DNA from: Corynebacterium jeikeium
GTDB lineage: Bacteria; Actinomycetota; Actinomycetes; Mycobacteriales; Mycobacteriaceae
NCBI RefSeq assembly: GCF_000738175.1
Contig: NZ_JFCH01000011.1
Coordinates: 124,001 to 188,000, forward strand
DNA: 64,000 bases
Reading direction: 5' to 3'
Made by a program: the position numbers and the translations under genes. Positions 21,034 to 30,465 of the stretch are shown here, piece by piece. The notes beneath the pieces were generated by a model. It was not told the DNA's origin. It made no database searches and saw nothing but the letters and a program-made list of their open reading frames with translations. Numbering within the stretch: the first letter of the stretch is position 1; every line of letters begins with the position of its first letter.

Positions 21034-22737
21034 CTAGACCCAGCGCCATGTGACGGTGCGCGAGTCCGCGTCCGCAGCAGGGGCTTCCGAATCGGCCAGG
21101 TCGGCGGGGCTGCCCACGCTACTCCGGTCGATCTGCACGTCGAGGACCTTGTCACTTAGAGGCTCCACCACTCCGCGACCCCATTCGGCCACCACGACCA
21201 CGTCGTCGATGTCCGCATCTATGTCCAGGCTTTCCAGCGCGTCGAGCACCTCGTTGCGGTCGATGTGGCGACCCGGCTCGATGCCTTCCTCCACGTCCGC
21301 ACCCAGCAGCCGGTAAGCATCCATGTGCAGCAGCCCCACCCCACGCTGCCCGGCGCGGTGAGTCCGCACGATGGTGAACGTCGGCGACTGCACGCGCCCC
21401 TTCACTCCCAGGCCAGCGGCCAGCCCCTGGGTCAAGGTCGTCTTGCCCGCACCCAGCGGCCCGGAGAGCACCACCACGGTCCCGGCTTCCAACTGCTTGC
21501 CCAGCTGCTCGCCGAGAGCCCGCATGTCATCGGCAGTCGCGGCAGCGCAGGAACCGTCGGTGGAGAAATCCGGGCGGCCGCCCTTGAATACCCGCTTGAC
21601 CCGCGGGCCCCGCGGCATCGTCAGCACCTCGTAGCTGATCGTGCCCGCCAGCTCCGCGAACTCGTCCACCCGGGTGCCACCTTGGCCGAAAACCACCGCC
21701 CAGTCCCCTGGTTTCACGTCCACAGTACTGTCGGCCGGCCCTAACTCCACGACGATCTGATCCATGCACACCCGCCCGATCTGCGAATATGCCTTCCCGT
21801 TGATCGTCACCTGCATCTTTCCAGATACGCTTCGCGGCAGCCCGTCGGCGTAGCCGAGAGCCACCACGGCGGTGCGGGTGTCGCGCTGCGCCCGCCAGGT
21901 GTGGCTGTAGCTCACGCCCTCACCCTTCGGCACCACGCGGGTCGTGGTCACGCGGGCCCGCAGCGTCATCGCTGCCTTTAGTTCAACGCCCACGCCGATG
22001 GGGTCGATTCCGTATAGTCCGACGCCCGGTCGTACCAGCTCATAGGCGAGATCAGGACGGTGCAACGTAGCCGGTGTGTTTGCAATGTGATTGCGGGGCA
22101 CCGGTAGCCCACAGGAACGGCAGAACTCGATAGCTTCTGCGAAGCGGGCGGCCTGCAGGTTGTTCGCCTCCGACTTGGGATCGTCGGCGCTGGCCATGTG
22201 GGTCATCACACCGGTGACTTCCACCAGTTCCGTCTTGGATGCCAGCAGCTCGACTGTTTCCTGCCACTCGGCGGGGCTCACACCGGAGCGGGAGAGGCCG
22301 GTATCCACCATGAGCGTCGCCCGCACGGAGCCACTGACCTGCGCCTCCTGCTGCGCCTTTTCGGCCTGCTCCACCAGGGAACGCGCGTGCGCCAGCGAGG
22401 GCACGCCAACGTTAATGTCCGTGGCGAATACCTCCGCCAGGTCATCGTCAGGAGTCCACATCCAGGCAGTGATCGGCGTGGATGCGTAGCGCTCCCCTAG
22501 TTCCGTGAGAATCTCGCGCAGGTGCAGGGCTTCCCCCAGCGTGGCCACACCCAGCTCTTCCACGCCCGCGTCCAGCATTGCGGGCGCCACCACGTCCACC
22601 CCGTGGTTGTACGCATCGGCCTTCACCACAGCCAGCACCCCGGCGGGAGCCGCCGCCTCCCGGAACACACGCACATTGTGCGCGATGGCATCCAGGTCAA
22701 CGACTAGTTCCGCAAGGTGACGATCCGACATGTTCAT
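21034..22737 (-). CDS. Alanine racemase - TsaE fusion protein
   Basis: 567 residues from the ATG at 22737; GTG starts a few codons upstream are possible. Residues 1-390 are a fold-type III alanine racemase making D-alanine for peptidoglycan. PLP-binding Lys is at about 39 (VVKADAYNH), with RPGVGLYGID, the ALGYADGLPR segment and CMDQ of the second domain. Residues about 395-567 are TsaE, the ATPase of t6A tRNA modification, with P-loop GPLGAGKTT at 426-434, SPTFTIV, and DAYRL. In M. tuberculosis alr and tsaE are neighbouring separate genes. A 13-residue junction (around FKGGRPDFSTDGS) joins the two domains without a stop. Confidence 0.93.
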   Translation of the reverse strand: MNMSDRHLAELVVDLDAIAHNVRVFREAAAPAGVLAVVKADAYNHGVDVVAPAMLDAGVEELGVATLGEALHLREILTELGERYASTPITAWMWTPDDDLAEVFATDINVGVPSLAHARSLVEQAEKAQQEAQVSGSVRATLMVDTGLSRSGVSPAEWQETVELLASKTELVEVTGVMTHMASADDPKSEANNLQAARFAEAIEFCRSCGLPVPRNHIANTPATLHRPDLAYELVRPGVGLYGIDPIGVGVELKAAMTLRARVTTTRVVPKGEGVSYSHTWRAQRDTRTAVVALGYADGLPRSVSGKMQVTINGKAYSQIGRVCMDQIVVELGPADSTVDVKPGDWAVVFGQGGTRVDEFAELAGTISYEVLTMPRGPRVKRVFKGGRPDFSTDGSCAAATADDMRALGEQLGKQLEAGTVVVLSGPLGAGKTTLTQGLAAGLGVKGRVQSPTFTIVRTHRAGQRGVGLLHMDAYRLLGADVEEGIEPGRHIDRNEVLDALESLDIDADIDDVVVVAEWGRGVVEPLSDKVLDVQIDRSSVGSPADLADSEAPAADADSRTVTWRWV

Positions 22738-22782
22738 AACCTTAGCCACCCCTCCTGGGATTCCAGGAAAAGGGCACGGCAA

Positions 22783-22807
22783 GGGGCGTCACTAAGAAAG
22801 AACCCCG
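22783..22807 (+). repeat. Dispersed GGGGCGTCA element downstream of glmS
   Basis: AGGGGCGTCACTAAGAAAGA begins two bases after the alr upstream region and ends just past the glmS stop. Antisense to the flanking genes. One G shorter than the full core. Confidence 0.7.
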
Positions 22808-22809
22808 AA

Positions 22810-24672
22810 CTATTCGACGGTGACGGACTTGGCCAGGTTGCGCGGCTTGTCGATGTCCTGGTTGCCACACTGGCGCGCGATGTCGGCGGCCAGGAACTGC
22901 AGCGGCACCGTGGACAGCAGCGGCTGCATCAGCGACGTGGTGCCCGGGATCTCCAGCAGCCAGTTGGCATACGGGCGCACGGCCTCATCGCCCTCTTCCG
23001 CAATGACGATGGTCTTCGCACCGCGGGCGCGGATCTCCTGGATATTGGAGACGATCTTGGAGTGCAGCACCGGGCGGCCGTTCGGGCTGGGCACGACGAC
23101 AACGACGGGCAGGTCGTCCTCGATCAGGGCGATCGGGCCGTGCTTGAGCTCGCCAGCGGCGAAGCCCTCCGCGTGAATGTAGGCCAGCTCCTTCAGCTTC
23201 AGCGCGCCCTCGAGGGCGACTGGGAAGCCCACGTGACGGCCCAGGAACAGCATGGTCTTCACCGGGCCGAGCTCCTCGGCCAGCTGCAGGATCTGCTCGC
23301 GCAGGTCGAGGGTCTTCTCGATCTTCTCCGGCAACGCCTCCAGCGCATAGTAGATCTCCGCGATCTCGTCGGCGTACTTGGTGCCACGGGCCTGGGCCAG
23401 CGCTAAGCCCACAAGGTAGTTCGCGGCGACCTGCGCCAGGAAGGCCTTCGTGGAGGCCACGCCGATCTCGGGGCCGGCGTGGGTGTACAGCACGGCATCG
23501 GACTCGCGCGGGATCTGCGAACCGTTGGTGTTGCAGACGGCCAGTACGCGGGCGCCCTGCATCTTCGCGTGGCGCACGGCCTCCAGTGTGTCGGCGGTCT
23601 CGCCGGACTGGGACACGGCCACCACAAGGGTGCGCTGGTCCAGCACCGGGTCGCGGTAGCGGAACTCGCTGGCGACCTCGATCTCTACGGGCAGGCGGAC
23701 CCAGTGCTCGATGGCGTACTTGGCCAGCAGGCCGGAGTGGTAGGCCGAACCACAGGCGACGACGAAGACCTTCTCCACGCCGCGCAGGTCCTCGTCGGAC
23801 AGGCGCTGTTCGTCCAGCACGATGCGGCGGCCATCAAAGTGTCCGGCCAGGGTGTCGCGGACTGCGGCCGGCTGCTCGTGGATTTCCTTCATCATGAAGG
23901 AGTCGAAGCCGTCTTTCTGCGCGGCGTCCAGATCCCAGTCGATGGTGAAGGGTTTGCCTTCCACCGGGTTGCCGTCGAAGTCGTAGATGTCGTAGGAATC
24001 GGCGGTGATGACTACCGCGTTGTCCTGGCCCAGCTCCACGGCGTTCTTAGTGCGGTCGATGAAGGCCGCCACGTCAGAGCCGAGGAACATTTCGCCCTCG
24101 CCCACACCGACGATCAGCGGGGTAGAGCGGCGGCCTGCGACGATGGTGCCCGGGTGGTCATCGTGGACGAACAGTACGGTGAAGGCGCCGTCCAGGCGGG
24201 AGAGAACCTTCAGCGCGGAGGCCTGGAAGTCTCCGGCGGTCTCGCCTTCGTTGTAGGCGAGCGCCAGCAGGTGTGCTGCAACCTCGGAGTCGGTCTCGGA
24301 TTCCAGCTCGATGCCGGCGGCCTCGATCTCCGCGCGCAGGGTGGAGAAGTTCTCGATGATGCCGTTGTGGACGATGGCTACCTTGCCGTCGAAGGAACGG
24401 TGCGGGTGTGCGTTTACGTCGTTCGGGCGCCCGTGGGTCGCCCAGCGGGTGTGGCCGATACAGGTAGAGCCACGGAAGGAATCGCGACCGATCTCATCGA
24501 TGCGGTCGATGAGGTTTTGCAGTTTGCCTTCCTTTTTTTCGAGGTGCAGGGAGCCCTGCTCGACAACTGCGATGCCTGCGGAATCGTATCCGCGGTATTC
24601 CATTCGCTCCAGCGCATCCAACCCGATTTGGAGGGCTTCGGAGTCACCTACGTAGCCAACAATTGCACACAT
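22810..24672 (-). CDS. glmS: Glutamine-fructose-6-phosphate aminotransferase
   Basis: 620 residues from the ATG at 24672, so that removal of Met exposes the catalytic Cys of CAIVGYVG. The class II amidotransferase domain (HTRWATHGRPNDVNAHPH, HNGIIENF) releases ammonia. The two SIS domains (CGSAYHSGLLAKY, VSQSGETADTLEA, ELKHGPIALI) make glucosamine-6-phosphate for cell-wall precursors, feeding GlmM encoded 3.3 kb away. The C-terminus KPRNLAKSVTVE is typical. No glmS ribozyme is expected or seen. Upstream, the divergent hydrolase-like gene starts 50 bp away. Confidence 0.97.
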   Translation of the reverse strand: MCAIVGYVGDSEALQIGLDALERMEYRGYDSAGIAVVEQGSLHLEKKEGKLQNLIDRIDEIGRDSFRGSTCIGHTRWATHGRPNDVNAHPHRSFDGKVAIVHNGIIENFSTLRAEIEAAGIELESETDSEVAAHLLALAYNEGETAGDFQASALKVLSRLDGAFTVLFVHDDHPGTIVAGRRSTPLIVGVGEGEMFLGSDVAAFIDRTKNAVELGQDNAVVITADSYDIYDFDGNPVEGKPFTIDWDLDAAQKDGFDSFMMKEIHEQPAAVRDTLAGHFDGRRIVLDEQRLSDEDLRGVEKVFVVACGSAYHSGLLAKYAIEHWVRLPVEIEVASEFRYRDPVLDQRTLVVAVSQSGETADTLEAVRHAKMQGARVLAVCNTNGSQIPRESDAVLYTHAGPEIGVASTKAFLAQVAANYLVGLALAQARGTKYADEIAEIYYALEALPEKIEKTLDLREQILQLAEELGPVKTMLFLGRHVGFPVALEGALKLKELAYIHAEGFAAGELKHGPIALIEDDLPVVVVVPSPNGRPVLHSKIVSNIQEIRARGAKTIVIAEEGDEAVRPYANWLLEIPGTTSLMQPLLSTVPLQFLAADIARQCGNQDIDKPRNLAKSVTVE

Positions 24673-24721
24673 GCCTCTGACGATACACAATGGCTTGTCC
24701 GTTTCGGTAAGCTGTGGGGCT

Positions 24722-25609
24722 GTGGCAGATAAGATTAAGAACCTGATTACTCGCTTGGGCAAGCGCGGCCCGCACCGCGTGATGGTCGGTGACCTGAACT
24801 TCGCTGGAATTCCGGGGCGCGTTTACACCCCGGCGGAAGGCAACGGCATCCCCGGCATCGCTTTCGGGCACGACTGGCGTGTCGGCGTAGATGCTTATCA
24901 CGCGACGCTGCGCCACCTGGCCAGCTGGGGCTTTGCGGTAGCGGCGCCGGATACGGAGAAGGGCCTCTCCCCGAACCACCGTGGCTTTGCCGCTGACCTG
25001 GAGACCGCGCTGCAGATCCTGGCTGGCGTGCGCCTGGGTAATGGCAACGTCACGGTGCAGCCGAACGAGCTTTACCTGGCTGGCCACGGCATGGGCGCTT
25101 CGGCTGCCGTGCTGGCAGCGACGGGCCGCCGCCACCGTAGCGAGCTGAAAGGCTACGAAACCGAGCCCACCATCAATGGCGTGATGGCCGTGTACCCGGC
25201 GGATACTACCCCGGACGCGACGGAGGCCGCGAAGTATGTGAAGGCTCCGGGCCTGGTGCTGGAGGCTGGCCGTTTGGGTGAGACCCCGATGGGCAACGCC
25301 AAGCGCATGGCCGCCCATTGGGGTGGGGACGTTGTCTACCGTGAGCTGCTCGGAGCTTCCTCCAGCGGCTTCCACGAGAAGTATGGCCGCAACTTTGCTC
25401 TGGGTGCTGGTCTGCCGCAGTTCAGCCAGCAGGAGCTGGCGCGCGGCCTGATGACTGGCTTCGTTCTGGCCGAGGATGAGAAGAAGTACTCCTCCTTCCG
25501 CGATAGCCACGCCGAGCTGAAGAAGACCCGCACTGCCACCCAGCACGAGCTCTACAAGAACCTGCCGGAGAACGTGGACCTGGACGAGCGCCTGGCGGAG
25601 ATCTTCTAG
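24722..25609 (+). CDS. Alpha/beta-hydrolase-fold protein lacking the nucleophilic serine
   Basis: 295 residues from the GTG at 24722 (TAAGCT eight bases upstream, no Shine-Dalgarno). The sequence follows the dienelactone hydrolase/chlorophyllase-like pattern: oxyanion region IPGIAFGHDW, a predicted strand NELYLAGHG, and later VMAVYPAD and APGLVLEAG. At the nucleophile elbow, where these enzymes have Gly-His-Ser-Met-Gly, it reads GHGMG, with Gly at residue 123 in place of Ser. Residues 230-295 form a helical, charged C-terminal extension (DEKKYSSFRDSHAELKKTR). It is likely catalytically dead or uses another residue. Divergent from glmS and next to the EspC-like/PE-rich cluster. Confidence 0.75.
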   Translation: MADKIKNLITRLGKRGPHRVMVGDLNFAGIPGRVYTPAEGNGIPGIAFGHDWRVGVDAYHATLRHLASWGFAVAAPDTEKGLSPNHRGFAADLETALQILAGVRLGNGNVTVQPNELYLAGHGMGASAAVLAATGRRHRSELKGYETEPTINGVMAVYPADTTPDATEAAKYVKAPGLVLEAGRLGETPMGNAKRMAAHWGGDVVYRELLGASSSGFHEKYGRNFALGAGLPQFSQQELARGLMTGFVLAEDEKKYSSFRDSHAELKKTRTATQHELYKNLPENVDLDERLAEIF

Positions 25610-25641
25610 GTCTCAGCCCCTTTGACTTCGACCTTTTAGGT

Positions 25642-25878
25642 TTAGTCGAAGATCCGCCCGCGCATCCCGCGGGCGCCGTTGGTTGCAGGGGCATTCACGT
25701 TCGCGCCGCCGACCGTCTTGTGTGCCTTCTCCCCCTGCGCCTTCTTGGCCTCCTCGAGTTGGCGCGTGCATTCCTTGAGCGTCTCCTCGAACTCCCGCAC
25801 CGATTCTTCGACCTCTGCCATGTAGTCGTCGACGATGCGCTGGTAGCGCGCCGTAAGCTCTTCCCTGCCGGTCACCAC
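25642..25878 (-). CDS. Small coiled-coil protein, third gene of the EspC-like cluster
   Basis: 78 residues from a GTG at 25878 that overlaps the stop of the upstream PE-rich gene, so translation is coupled. Residues 1-50 are strongly helical with heptad-like spacing ([20 protein letters not shown]). The tail is Gly/Asn/Ala-rich and disordered-looking. There is no WxG motif, signal peptide or membrane helix. A chaperone or accessory subunit for the preceding proteins is a reasonable guess from operon position alone. Confidence 0.7.
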   Translation of the reverse strand: MVTGREELTARYQRIVDDYMAEVEESVREFEETLKECTRQLEEAKKAQGEKAHKTVGGANVNAPATNGARGMRGRIFD

Positions 25879-27476
25879 TCACCGCTCCTTTCGATATTGA
25901 CGCCCACTGCCGCAGCCCCCGCACCAGCCAATTCCACAGAGGTGCCTGTCATTTCAATGGATGCAGCTCCCGCTGCCGATACCCACACGTCCGGAGTCCA
26001 CTGCTTGGAGGGCACCGGTTGCGGCTTTGGATGGTTCTCCGCATTTGGCTCCGGTGCAGATTCCGGGCTGGGTGCTGCGGGCGTGATCGGTTCACCCTTC
26101 GTGTCGCTTGATGGCGGTGTTGGCGCCTTGTGCTCCGGCTTGGGGGCCTCGCATTGCTGCGGTGGTTCCGGCTTGGGCTCAGGTTTCGGTTCGAGCTCGG
26201 GTTTAGGCTCGGGCTTAGGGTCCTCGCACTGCTGCGGCGGCTCGGGTTTAGGTTCGGGCTTCGGCTCCGGCTCGCACTCTTCCTTGTGCTCAACTTGTTC
26301 GGTTGGCGGGGCTGGTTCCGGCTCAGGTTCCGGCTCCGGACACGGCTCCGGACACGGCTCAGGTTCTGGCGCTGGTTCTGGTGCTAGTGCCGACTCCGGC
26401 GCAGGTTCCGGCTCCGGACACGGCTCCGGCTTCGGCTCTGAGCACGGCTCCGGCTCTGATGCTGGCTCCGGTGGCGGCACCGGACACTGATCCGCCGGTG
26501 GAGTCAGCGCCTCCGTCGCACAATGCACGATCTGCTCCCACAGCCTCACCGCACCCTCGACGTTGATCTGCAGGGAGCCAGCCAGCGGAGGCGCTAGAGG
26601 CGCCGGCGGAGCTGGTGGCGGAGGTGGCGGCACCAAGGACTGTGCAGGCATAGGCGCCGGTGCTGGCGCGGGCTCTGGGTCTGCCACAGGTGCAGGCACG
26701 GGAGCCGGCTGCGGCGCCTGAGCCATAGCCGTCTGCGTGACCACTTGAGCCGCCGCCTGTGGTGCGGGGTGCTGTGCAGCCCCCGTCTCACACTGTTGCT
26801 CGGCCGCCGGAGGGGGCGTCACTACCTTCTTCGGCGCTGGGCAATCACCTTCAGGGGCCTTAACAGGCTCCGGGCACTTGGTCTCCGCGGGCTTGGGATC
26901 CTGGCAGACCGGCTTGTCCGAGTTCCCGGGCTCGGCAGCGGGCTTCGCATCGCGAATCAGCTGATCCATGGTTGTATCCAGACAATTATTGCGGCTGCGC
27001 AGAATATCCTCTGAAAGCTTCCCTGCCAGCTTCGCCAACAGATCGAGCAGAGGCTTACCGCCATTGATCAGACCAATCGCAGCCATGCCGAAAAGCTCCA
27101 ACTTCTCGGCAATATCCTCGATCAAACTCACCGAGGTCTCCGAGGTCGTGCCCATGATCTCGGCGGTATCCCGCACCGCCACACAACGATCCTGAACGCA
27201 GTGTTCGTGGTTCAGCTGCTCCTTCCCCGCCTTCTCCGTCGCCGTCCCCGGCTGTGCATCGCCCGTGCCCTTCAGGCTCTCTTTCACGCACGCCTCGGCG
27301 GCCAGCTCCGGCGCCTGTTGTTTCTGGTTGCTCGCCGGCCCAAGCGACGTAAGGATCGTCTCTGGGTTCATGCCGTTGGTAAATGACGCCGCAGCCTTCG
27401 CCCCCTCCACGGGAGCACCAAAGCCGGCCATCACGGCAAGCGCAGCGTTCAGCCGAAGATCCAAAGAGCCCGTCAT
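25872..27476 (-). CDS. Large proline/glutamate-rich, cysteine-containing protein
   Basis: 534 residues. Residues 1-180 are helical and moderately conserved in appearance ([40 protein letters not shown]). Residues about 215-300 are Pro/Ala-rich, a short helical block ([19 protein letters not shown]) follows, and residues about 325-450 are Pro-Glu/Pro-Lys dipeptide repeats with a Cys every 10-20 residues. There is no Sec signal peptide, yet cysteine-rich PE repeats are unusual for a cytosolic protein. The ATG overlaps the stop of the EspC-like gene. Close to ESX-4 on the chromosome, it could be a type VII substrate or surface spacer protein. Family not recognised. Confidence 0.75.
   Translation of the reverse strand: MTGSLDLRLNAALAVMAGFGAPVEGAKAAASFTNGMNPETILTSLGPASNQKQQAPELAAEACVKESLKGTGDAQPGTATEKAGKEQLNHEHCVQDRCVAVRDTAEIMGTTSETSVSLIEDIAEKLELFGMAAIGLINGGKPLLDLLAKLAGKLSEDILRSRNNCLDTTMDQLIRDAKPAAEPGNSDKPVCQDPKPAETKCPEPVKAPEGDCPAPKKVVTPPPAAEQQCETGAAQHPAPQAAAQVVTQTAMAQAPQPAPVPAPVADPEPAPAPAPMPAQSLVPPPPPPAPPAPLAPPLAGSLQINVEGAVRLWEQIVHCATEALTPPADQCPVPPPEPASEPEPCSEPKPEPCPEPEPAPESALAPEPAPEPEPCPEPCPEPEPEPEPAPPTEQVEHKEECEPEPKPEPKPEPPQQCEDPKPEPKPELEPKPEPKPEPPQQCEAPKPEHKAPTPPSSDTKGEPITPAAPSPESAPEPNAENHPKPQPVPSKQWTPDVWVSAAGAASIEMTGTSVELAGAGAAAVGVNIERSGEW
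26130..26500 (-). repeat. Pro-Glu/Pro-Lys coding repeat region
   Basis: Degenerate 6-bp units of the type GGCTCC/GGTTCC on the plus strand encode Pro-Glu and Pro-Lys dipeptides, with inserted Cys-Pro/Gln-Gln-Cys units. Two longer near-copies encode KPEPPQQCE. Confidence 0.8.
26811..26822 (+). repeat. GGGGGCGTCA core inside the PE-rich gene
   Basis: AGGGGGCGTCAC antisense to the gene, followed by TACCTTCTTC instead of an A/G-rich tract. A perfect core without the tail. Confidence 0.45.
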
Positions 27477-27781
27477 GCCCAGCCACCCCTTGCGTTCAAG
27501 CTGGCGGAGTTTTCCTGCTCGGCCTGGCCTACGCGATCCACCAGGCCCGAAATGTCCTCGCCTGCCTGAGCCAGCCTGTGCGCGTGGTTTACACGCACGT
27601 TATGCCCCTGATCAACCAGGTCCAGAAACTGCTGTGCCTTGGCCTGCAGTCCCGTACCGAATGCGGCCACAGGCACGTTCGGCCGGTTACTATTCAAATG
27701 ATTTGCCCAGTTCAGCTGCGCATCGCGCAACCCCGCCACCCGCTCGGCGGCCGGTACCGGATCTATGTGCAACTCCCCCAC
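27473..27781 (-). CDS. EspC-like / ESX-associated small helical protein
   Basis: 102 residues from the GTG at 27781, preceded by AGGGGGAATAGACC. The N-terminus [17 protein letters not shown] resembles the LxxDP...A...L opening of EspC-type ESX secretion-associated proteins. The rest is helical ([24 protein letters not shown]), with a Trp at residue 25 and no classical WxG turn. ATGA overlap with the next gene defines a three-gene operon. The link to type VII secretion is inference from sequence style and the ESX-4 locus 4 kb away. Confidence 0.65.
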   Translation of the reverse strand: MGELHIDPVPAAERVAGLRDAQLNWANHLNSNRPNVPVAAFGTGLQAKAQQFLDLVDQGHNVRVNHAHRLAQAGEDISGLVDRVGQAEQENSASLNARGGWA

Positions 27782-27870
27782 GGTCTATTCCCCCTTTGAA
27801 CTCCCCGGCAGTGCTTAGCGCCCACGGCTCGCACAAGTTCCCCGCACAAGCACCTCGCACTGCACAACAA

Positions 27871-27901
27871 AACATCCGCACAGTTAGACTGCGCGGATGT
27901 T
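27871..27901 (-). terminator. Terminator downstream of glmM
   Basis: AACATCCGC pairs with GCGGATGTT; on the minus strand the stem runs into TTTTGTTGTG. Confidence 0.85.
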
Positions 27902-27957
27902 AAAAAGGTTCGCCGGAGTTTCCCGGCACCGTGAAGGAGCGTCGTGGGAACTAGAGC

Positions 27958-29301
27958 CTAGACCTCCGCCACCACGGCTGCGAGCTTCCCCGCGATGCGC
28001 CGGGCGGTGCCCGGATCAGCAGCCTCCACCATCACGCGGAACAGCTCCTCGGTTCCGGAGGGACGCAGCAGCACGCGGCCAGCGTCGCCCAGATCCTCCT
28101 CCGCCTTGGCGATGGCCTCGACCACACGCTCGTCGTCGGCGATCACGGACTTATCCGCCACCGGCACGTTGATCAGCGTCTGCGGCAGAACCGTCATGAC
28201 CCGCGCCAGTTCGGATAGCGGCTTGCCGGTCTGCGCCATGCGCGCCATCAGCGTCAGTCCCGTCAGAGTGCCATCGCCGGTAGTAGCATGCTCGGAAATG
28301 ATGACGTGGCCGGACTGCTCGCCGCCCAGCGAAAGATCAGAAGCCAGCAGCTCGGCCAGCACGTAGCGGTCCCCCACCTGCGTCTCCAGCACCTCGATGC
28401 CGTTGGCCCGCATGGCCAGCTTCATGCCGAGGTTGGACATGACGGTGGCCACCAGGGTGTTCTGCTTCAGCTCCCCGTTTTCCTTCATCGCCACAGCCAA
28501 GATCGCCATGATCTGATCGCCGTCTACGACATTGCCCTCGGAATCCACAGCCAGGCAACGATCCGCATCGCCATCGTGTGCCAGCCCCAGGTCCGCCTGG
28601 TGTTCCAGCACAGCCTTCTGCAGAACATCGATATGGGTGGATCCCACCCCGTCGTTGATGTTGAAGCTATTCGGGCGGCTGTGGATCGCCACGACGTCCG
28701 CGCCAGCCTGGCGGTAGGCTTCCGGGGCGGCAGTAGAGGCCGCACCGTTGGCACAGTCCACCACCACGCGAATACCATCCAGCGGGTGGTTAATCGCCGT
28801 GCCGACATGGGCCAGGTAGCGCTCCAGAGCATCGGAGGATTCATCCAGGATGCGGCCAATCGCCGCGCCGGTTGGGCCCGTCTCGGGCAGCTCCAGCATG
28901 GTGGCTTCGATCTCGTCCTCCACGTCATCCTGCAGCTTGCGGCCACCCGCGGCAAAGAACTTAATGCCATTGTCTGGCATGGGATTGTGGGAGGCGGAAA
29001 TCATCACGCCCATGTCGGCGCCGAAGTCGTCGGTGAGGAAGGCCACAGCGGGCGTCGGGATCACACCGACGTCCAACACATCCACGCCCTGCGAAGCCAT
29101 GCCCGCCGACAGAGCAGCCGTCAGCATCTCCCCCGATACGCGCGGATCGCGGCCCACCACAGCGGTCGGGCGGCGGCCACCCACTTCCTCCTTGGATACC
29201 AACACGCGCGCGGCGGCGGCACCCAGCTTCATCGCCAGCGGCGCGGTCAGCTTCCTGTTCGCCAGGCCGCGCACACCATCAGTTCCGAACAATTTACCCA
29301 T
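27958..29301 (-). CDS. glmM: Phosphoglucosamine mutase
   Basis: 447 residues. It isomerises glucosamine-6-phosphate to glucosamine-1-phosphate on the way to UDP-GlcNAc. The phosphoserine loop is in [19 protein letters not shown], the metal-binding DGDADR loop appears as [11 protein letters not shown], the sugar-binding GGEQSGH is present, and the phosphate loop is [17 protein letters not shown]. The ATG context shows no Shine-Dalgarno. It is downstream of rpsI, separated by a strong terminator, so probably has its own promoter. Confidence 0.97.
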   Translation of the reverse strand: MGKLFGTDGVRGLANRKLTAPLAMKLGAAAARVLVSKEEVGGRRPTAVVGRDPRVSGEMLTAALSAGMASQGVDVLDVGVIPTPAVAFLTDDFGADMGVMISASHNPMPDNGIKFFAAGGRKLQDDVEDEIEATMLELPETGPTGAAIGRILDESSDALERYLAHVGTAINHPLDGIRVVVDCANGAASTAAPEAYRQAGADVVAIHSRPNSFNINDGVGSTHIDVLQKAVLEHQADLGLAHDGDADRCLAVDSEGNVVDGDQIMAILAVAMKENGELKQNTLVATVMSNLGMKLAMRANGIEVLETQVGDRYVLAELLASDLSLGGEQSGHVIISEHATTGDGTLTGLTLMARMAQTGKPLSELARVMTVLPQTLINVPVADKSVIADDERVVEAIAKAEEDLGDAGRVLLRPSGTEELFRVMVEAADPGTARRIAGKLAAVVAEV

Positions 29302-29391
29302 AGGGCGAGATCTTACCCGGCCACCCCGCAGGTCGGGTGGGTGCCACTCCCGTGTAAAGGCAATTCATCCGAAAGCTAGACAAAAGGGAAA

Positions 29392-29435
29392 CCCCCACGT
29401 CCCAACCGAAAAGTTGATCGGTTGGGGCGTGGGGG
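29392..29435 (-). terminator. Strong terminator of the rplM-rpsI operon
   Basis: CCCCCACGTCCCAACCG pairs with CGGTTGGGGCGTGGGGG (one G-T mismatch). The right arm merges into a GGGGGCGTC element variant at 29431. Confidence 0.9.
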
Positions 29436-29451
29436 CGTCGCCACCAAAAAG
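29431..29451 (+). repeat. Dispersed element variant fused to a terminator
   Basis: GGGGGCGTCGCCACCAAAAA: the last base of the core is G instead of A, followed by an A-rich tract. Part of the terminator stem. Confidence 0.4.
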
Positions 29452-29461
29452 ATGGAGCGAT

Positions 29462-30022
29462 TTAACGCTTGGAGTACTGCGGTGCGCGACGTGCCTTGTG
29501 CAGGCCGGCCTTCTTGCGCTCCACGGCGCGAGCGTCGCGGGTCAGGAAGCCAGCGCGCTTCAGGTCGGTGCGCTCTGCCGGGTTGTACTTGTTCAGTGCG
29601 CGGGCGATAGCCAGGCGGAAAGCACCAGCCTGGCCGGAGGGGCCGCCACCGTTCAGGTTGGCCTGGATGTCGAACTGGTTCTCGCGGTCCAGCAGAACCA
29701 GCGGAGCCTTGATCAGCTGCTGGTGCAGCTTGTTCGGGAAGTAGTCCTCCAGGGAACGGCCGTTGCACAGGAACTCGCCGGAGCCCGGAACCATGCGGAC
29801 GCGGACGACGGCCTCCTTGCGGCGGCCAACGGTCTGGATGGTGCCCTCGAAGACGACCGGCTCAGCCTCAACCTGCTCAGCCTCGTCCTCGGAAGCGATG
29901 GAGTCACCGATAGTGGCAACGAACTCTTCGTTCACTGCGTCGGTAGCGGTGTACTCGCCCTCGAAGTTCTCCTCGACAGCAGCGTTCTGCTCGTCGGTTA
30001 CGTTCTCGTTGTACTCAGTCAT
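29462..30022 (-). CDS. rpsI: Ribosomal protein S9
   Basis: 186 residues; the conserved S9 core starts near residue 60 ([21 protein letters not shown]) and ends with the universal [11 protein letters not shown] that reaches the P-site tRNA. The first 55 residues are an acidic extension ([18 protein letters not shown]), common in actinobacterial S9 and of unclear role. Overlaps rplM by one base (TAATG type junction), so the two are coupled. Confidence 0.96.
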   Translation of the reverse strand: MTEYNENVTDEQNAAVEENFEGEYTATDAVNEEFVATIGDSIASEDEAEQVEAEPVVFEGTIQTVGRRKEAVVRVRMVPGSGEFLCNGRSLEDYFPNKLHQQLIKAPLVLLDRENQFDIQANLNGGGPSGQAGAFRLAIARALNKYNPAERTDLKRAGFLTRDARAVERKKAGLHKARRAPQYSKR

Positions 30023-30465
30023 TACTGTGCCACCTGCTTGATCTCGTAGGTCTCAGGCTTCTGGGCCTCGAAAGTGTGCTCCGGGCCAGCGAAGACGCGA
30101 AGCTTCTTGATGGACGCGCGGGACAGCTTGTTGTGCGGCATCATGCCCTTGACTGCCTCCTCGATGACGCGCTCCGGGTGCAGCTCCAAGGAACGACCCA
30201 GGGACATGGTCTTCAGACCACCCGGGTAGCCGGAGTGACGGTAGCGCATCTCACGCTCGCGCTTGTTGGAGGAAATGTGGACCTTGTCCGCATTGATGAT
30301 GATGACGTTGTCGCCGCAGTCAACGTTCGGTGCGAAGTAGGGCTTCTTCTTGCCGCGCAGCAGGTCAGCTGCGGTAACAGCAAGACGACCCAGCACCACG
30401 TCGGTGGCGTCGATGACGTACCACTTACGGGTGATGTCACCGCTCTTCGGGTGGAAAGTAGTCAC
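30022..30465 (-). CDS. rplM: Ribosomal protein L13
   Basis: 147 residues from the GTG at 30465, chosen for AAGGAG seven bases upstream and because the protein then begins [19 protein letters not shown] like other actinobacterial L13. The longer frame extends upstream into the leader. L13 is an early 50S assembly protein. First gene of the rplM-rpsI operon. The leader contains a GC-rich hairpin, GCCCGG/CCGGGC at 30576-30592, which could be part of the regulatory leader. Confidence 0.96.
   Translation of the reverse strand: MTTFHPKSGDITRKWYVIDATDVVLGRLAVTAADLLRGKKKPYFAPNVDCGDNVIIINADKVHISSNKREREMRYRHSGYPGGLKTMSLGRSLELHPERVIEEAVKGMMPHNKLSRASIKKLRVFAGPEHTFEAQKPETYEIKQVAQ

Noticed and set aside
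23479-24732. A 417-codon open frame opposite glmS
   Set aside because: Antisense shadow of glmS with repetitive Val/Gly/His composition and no domain; the same applies to the long frames opposite guaB (9681-10967), groEL (15666-16695) and rpoA (44837-45859).
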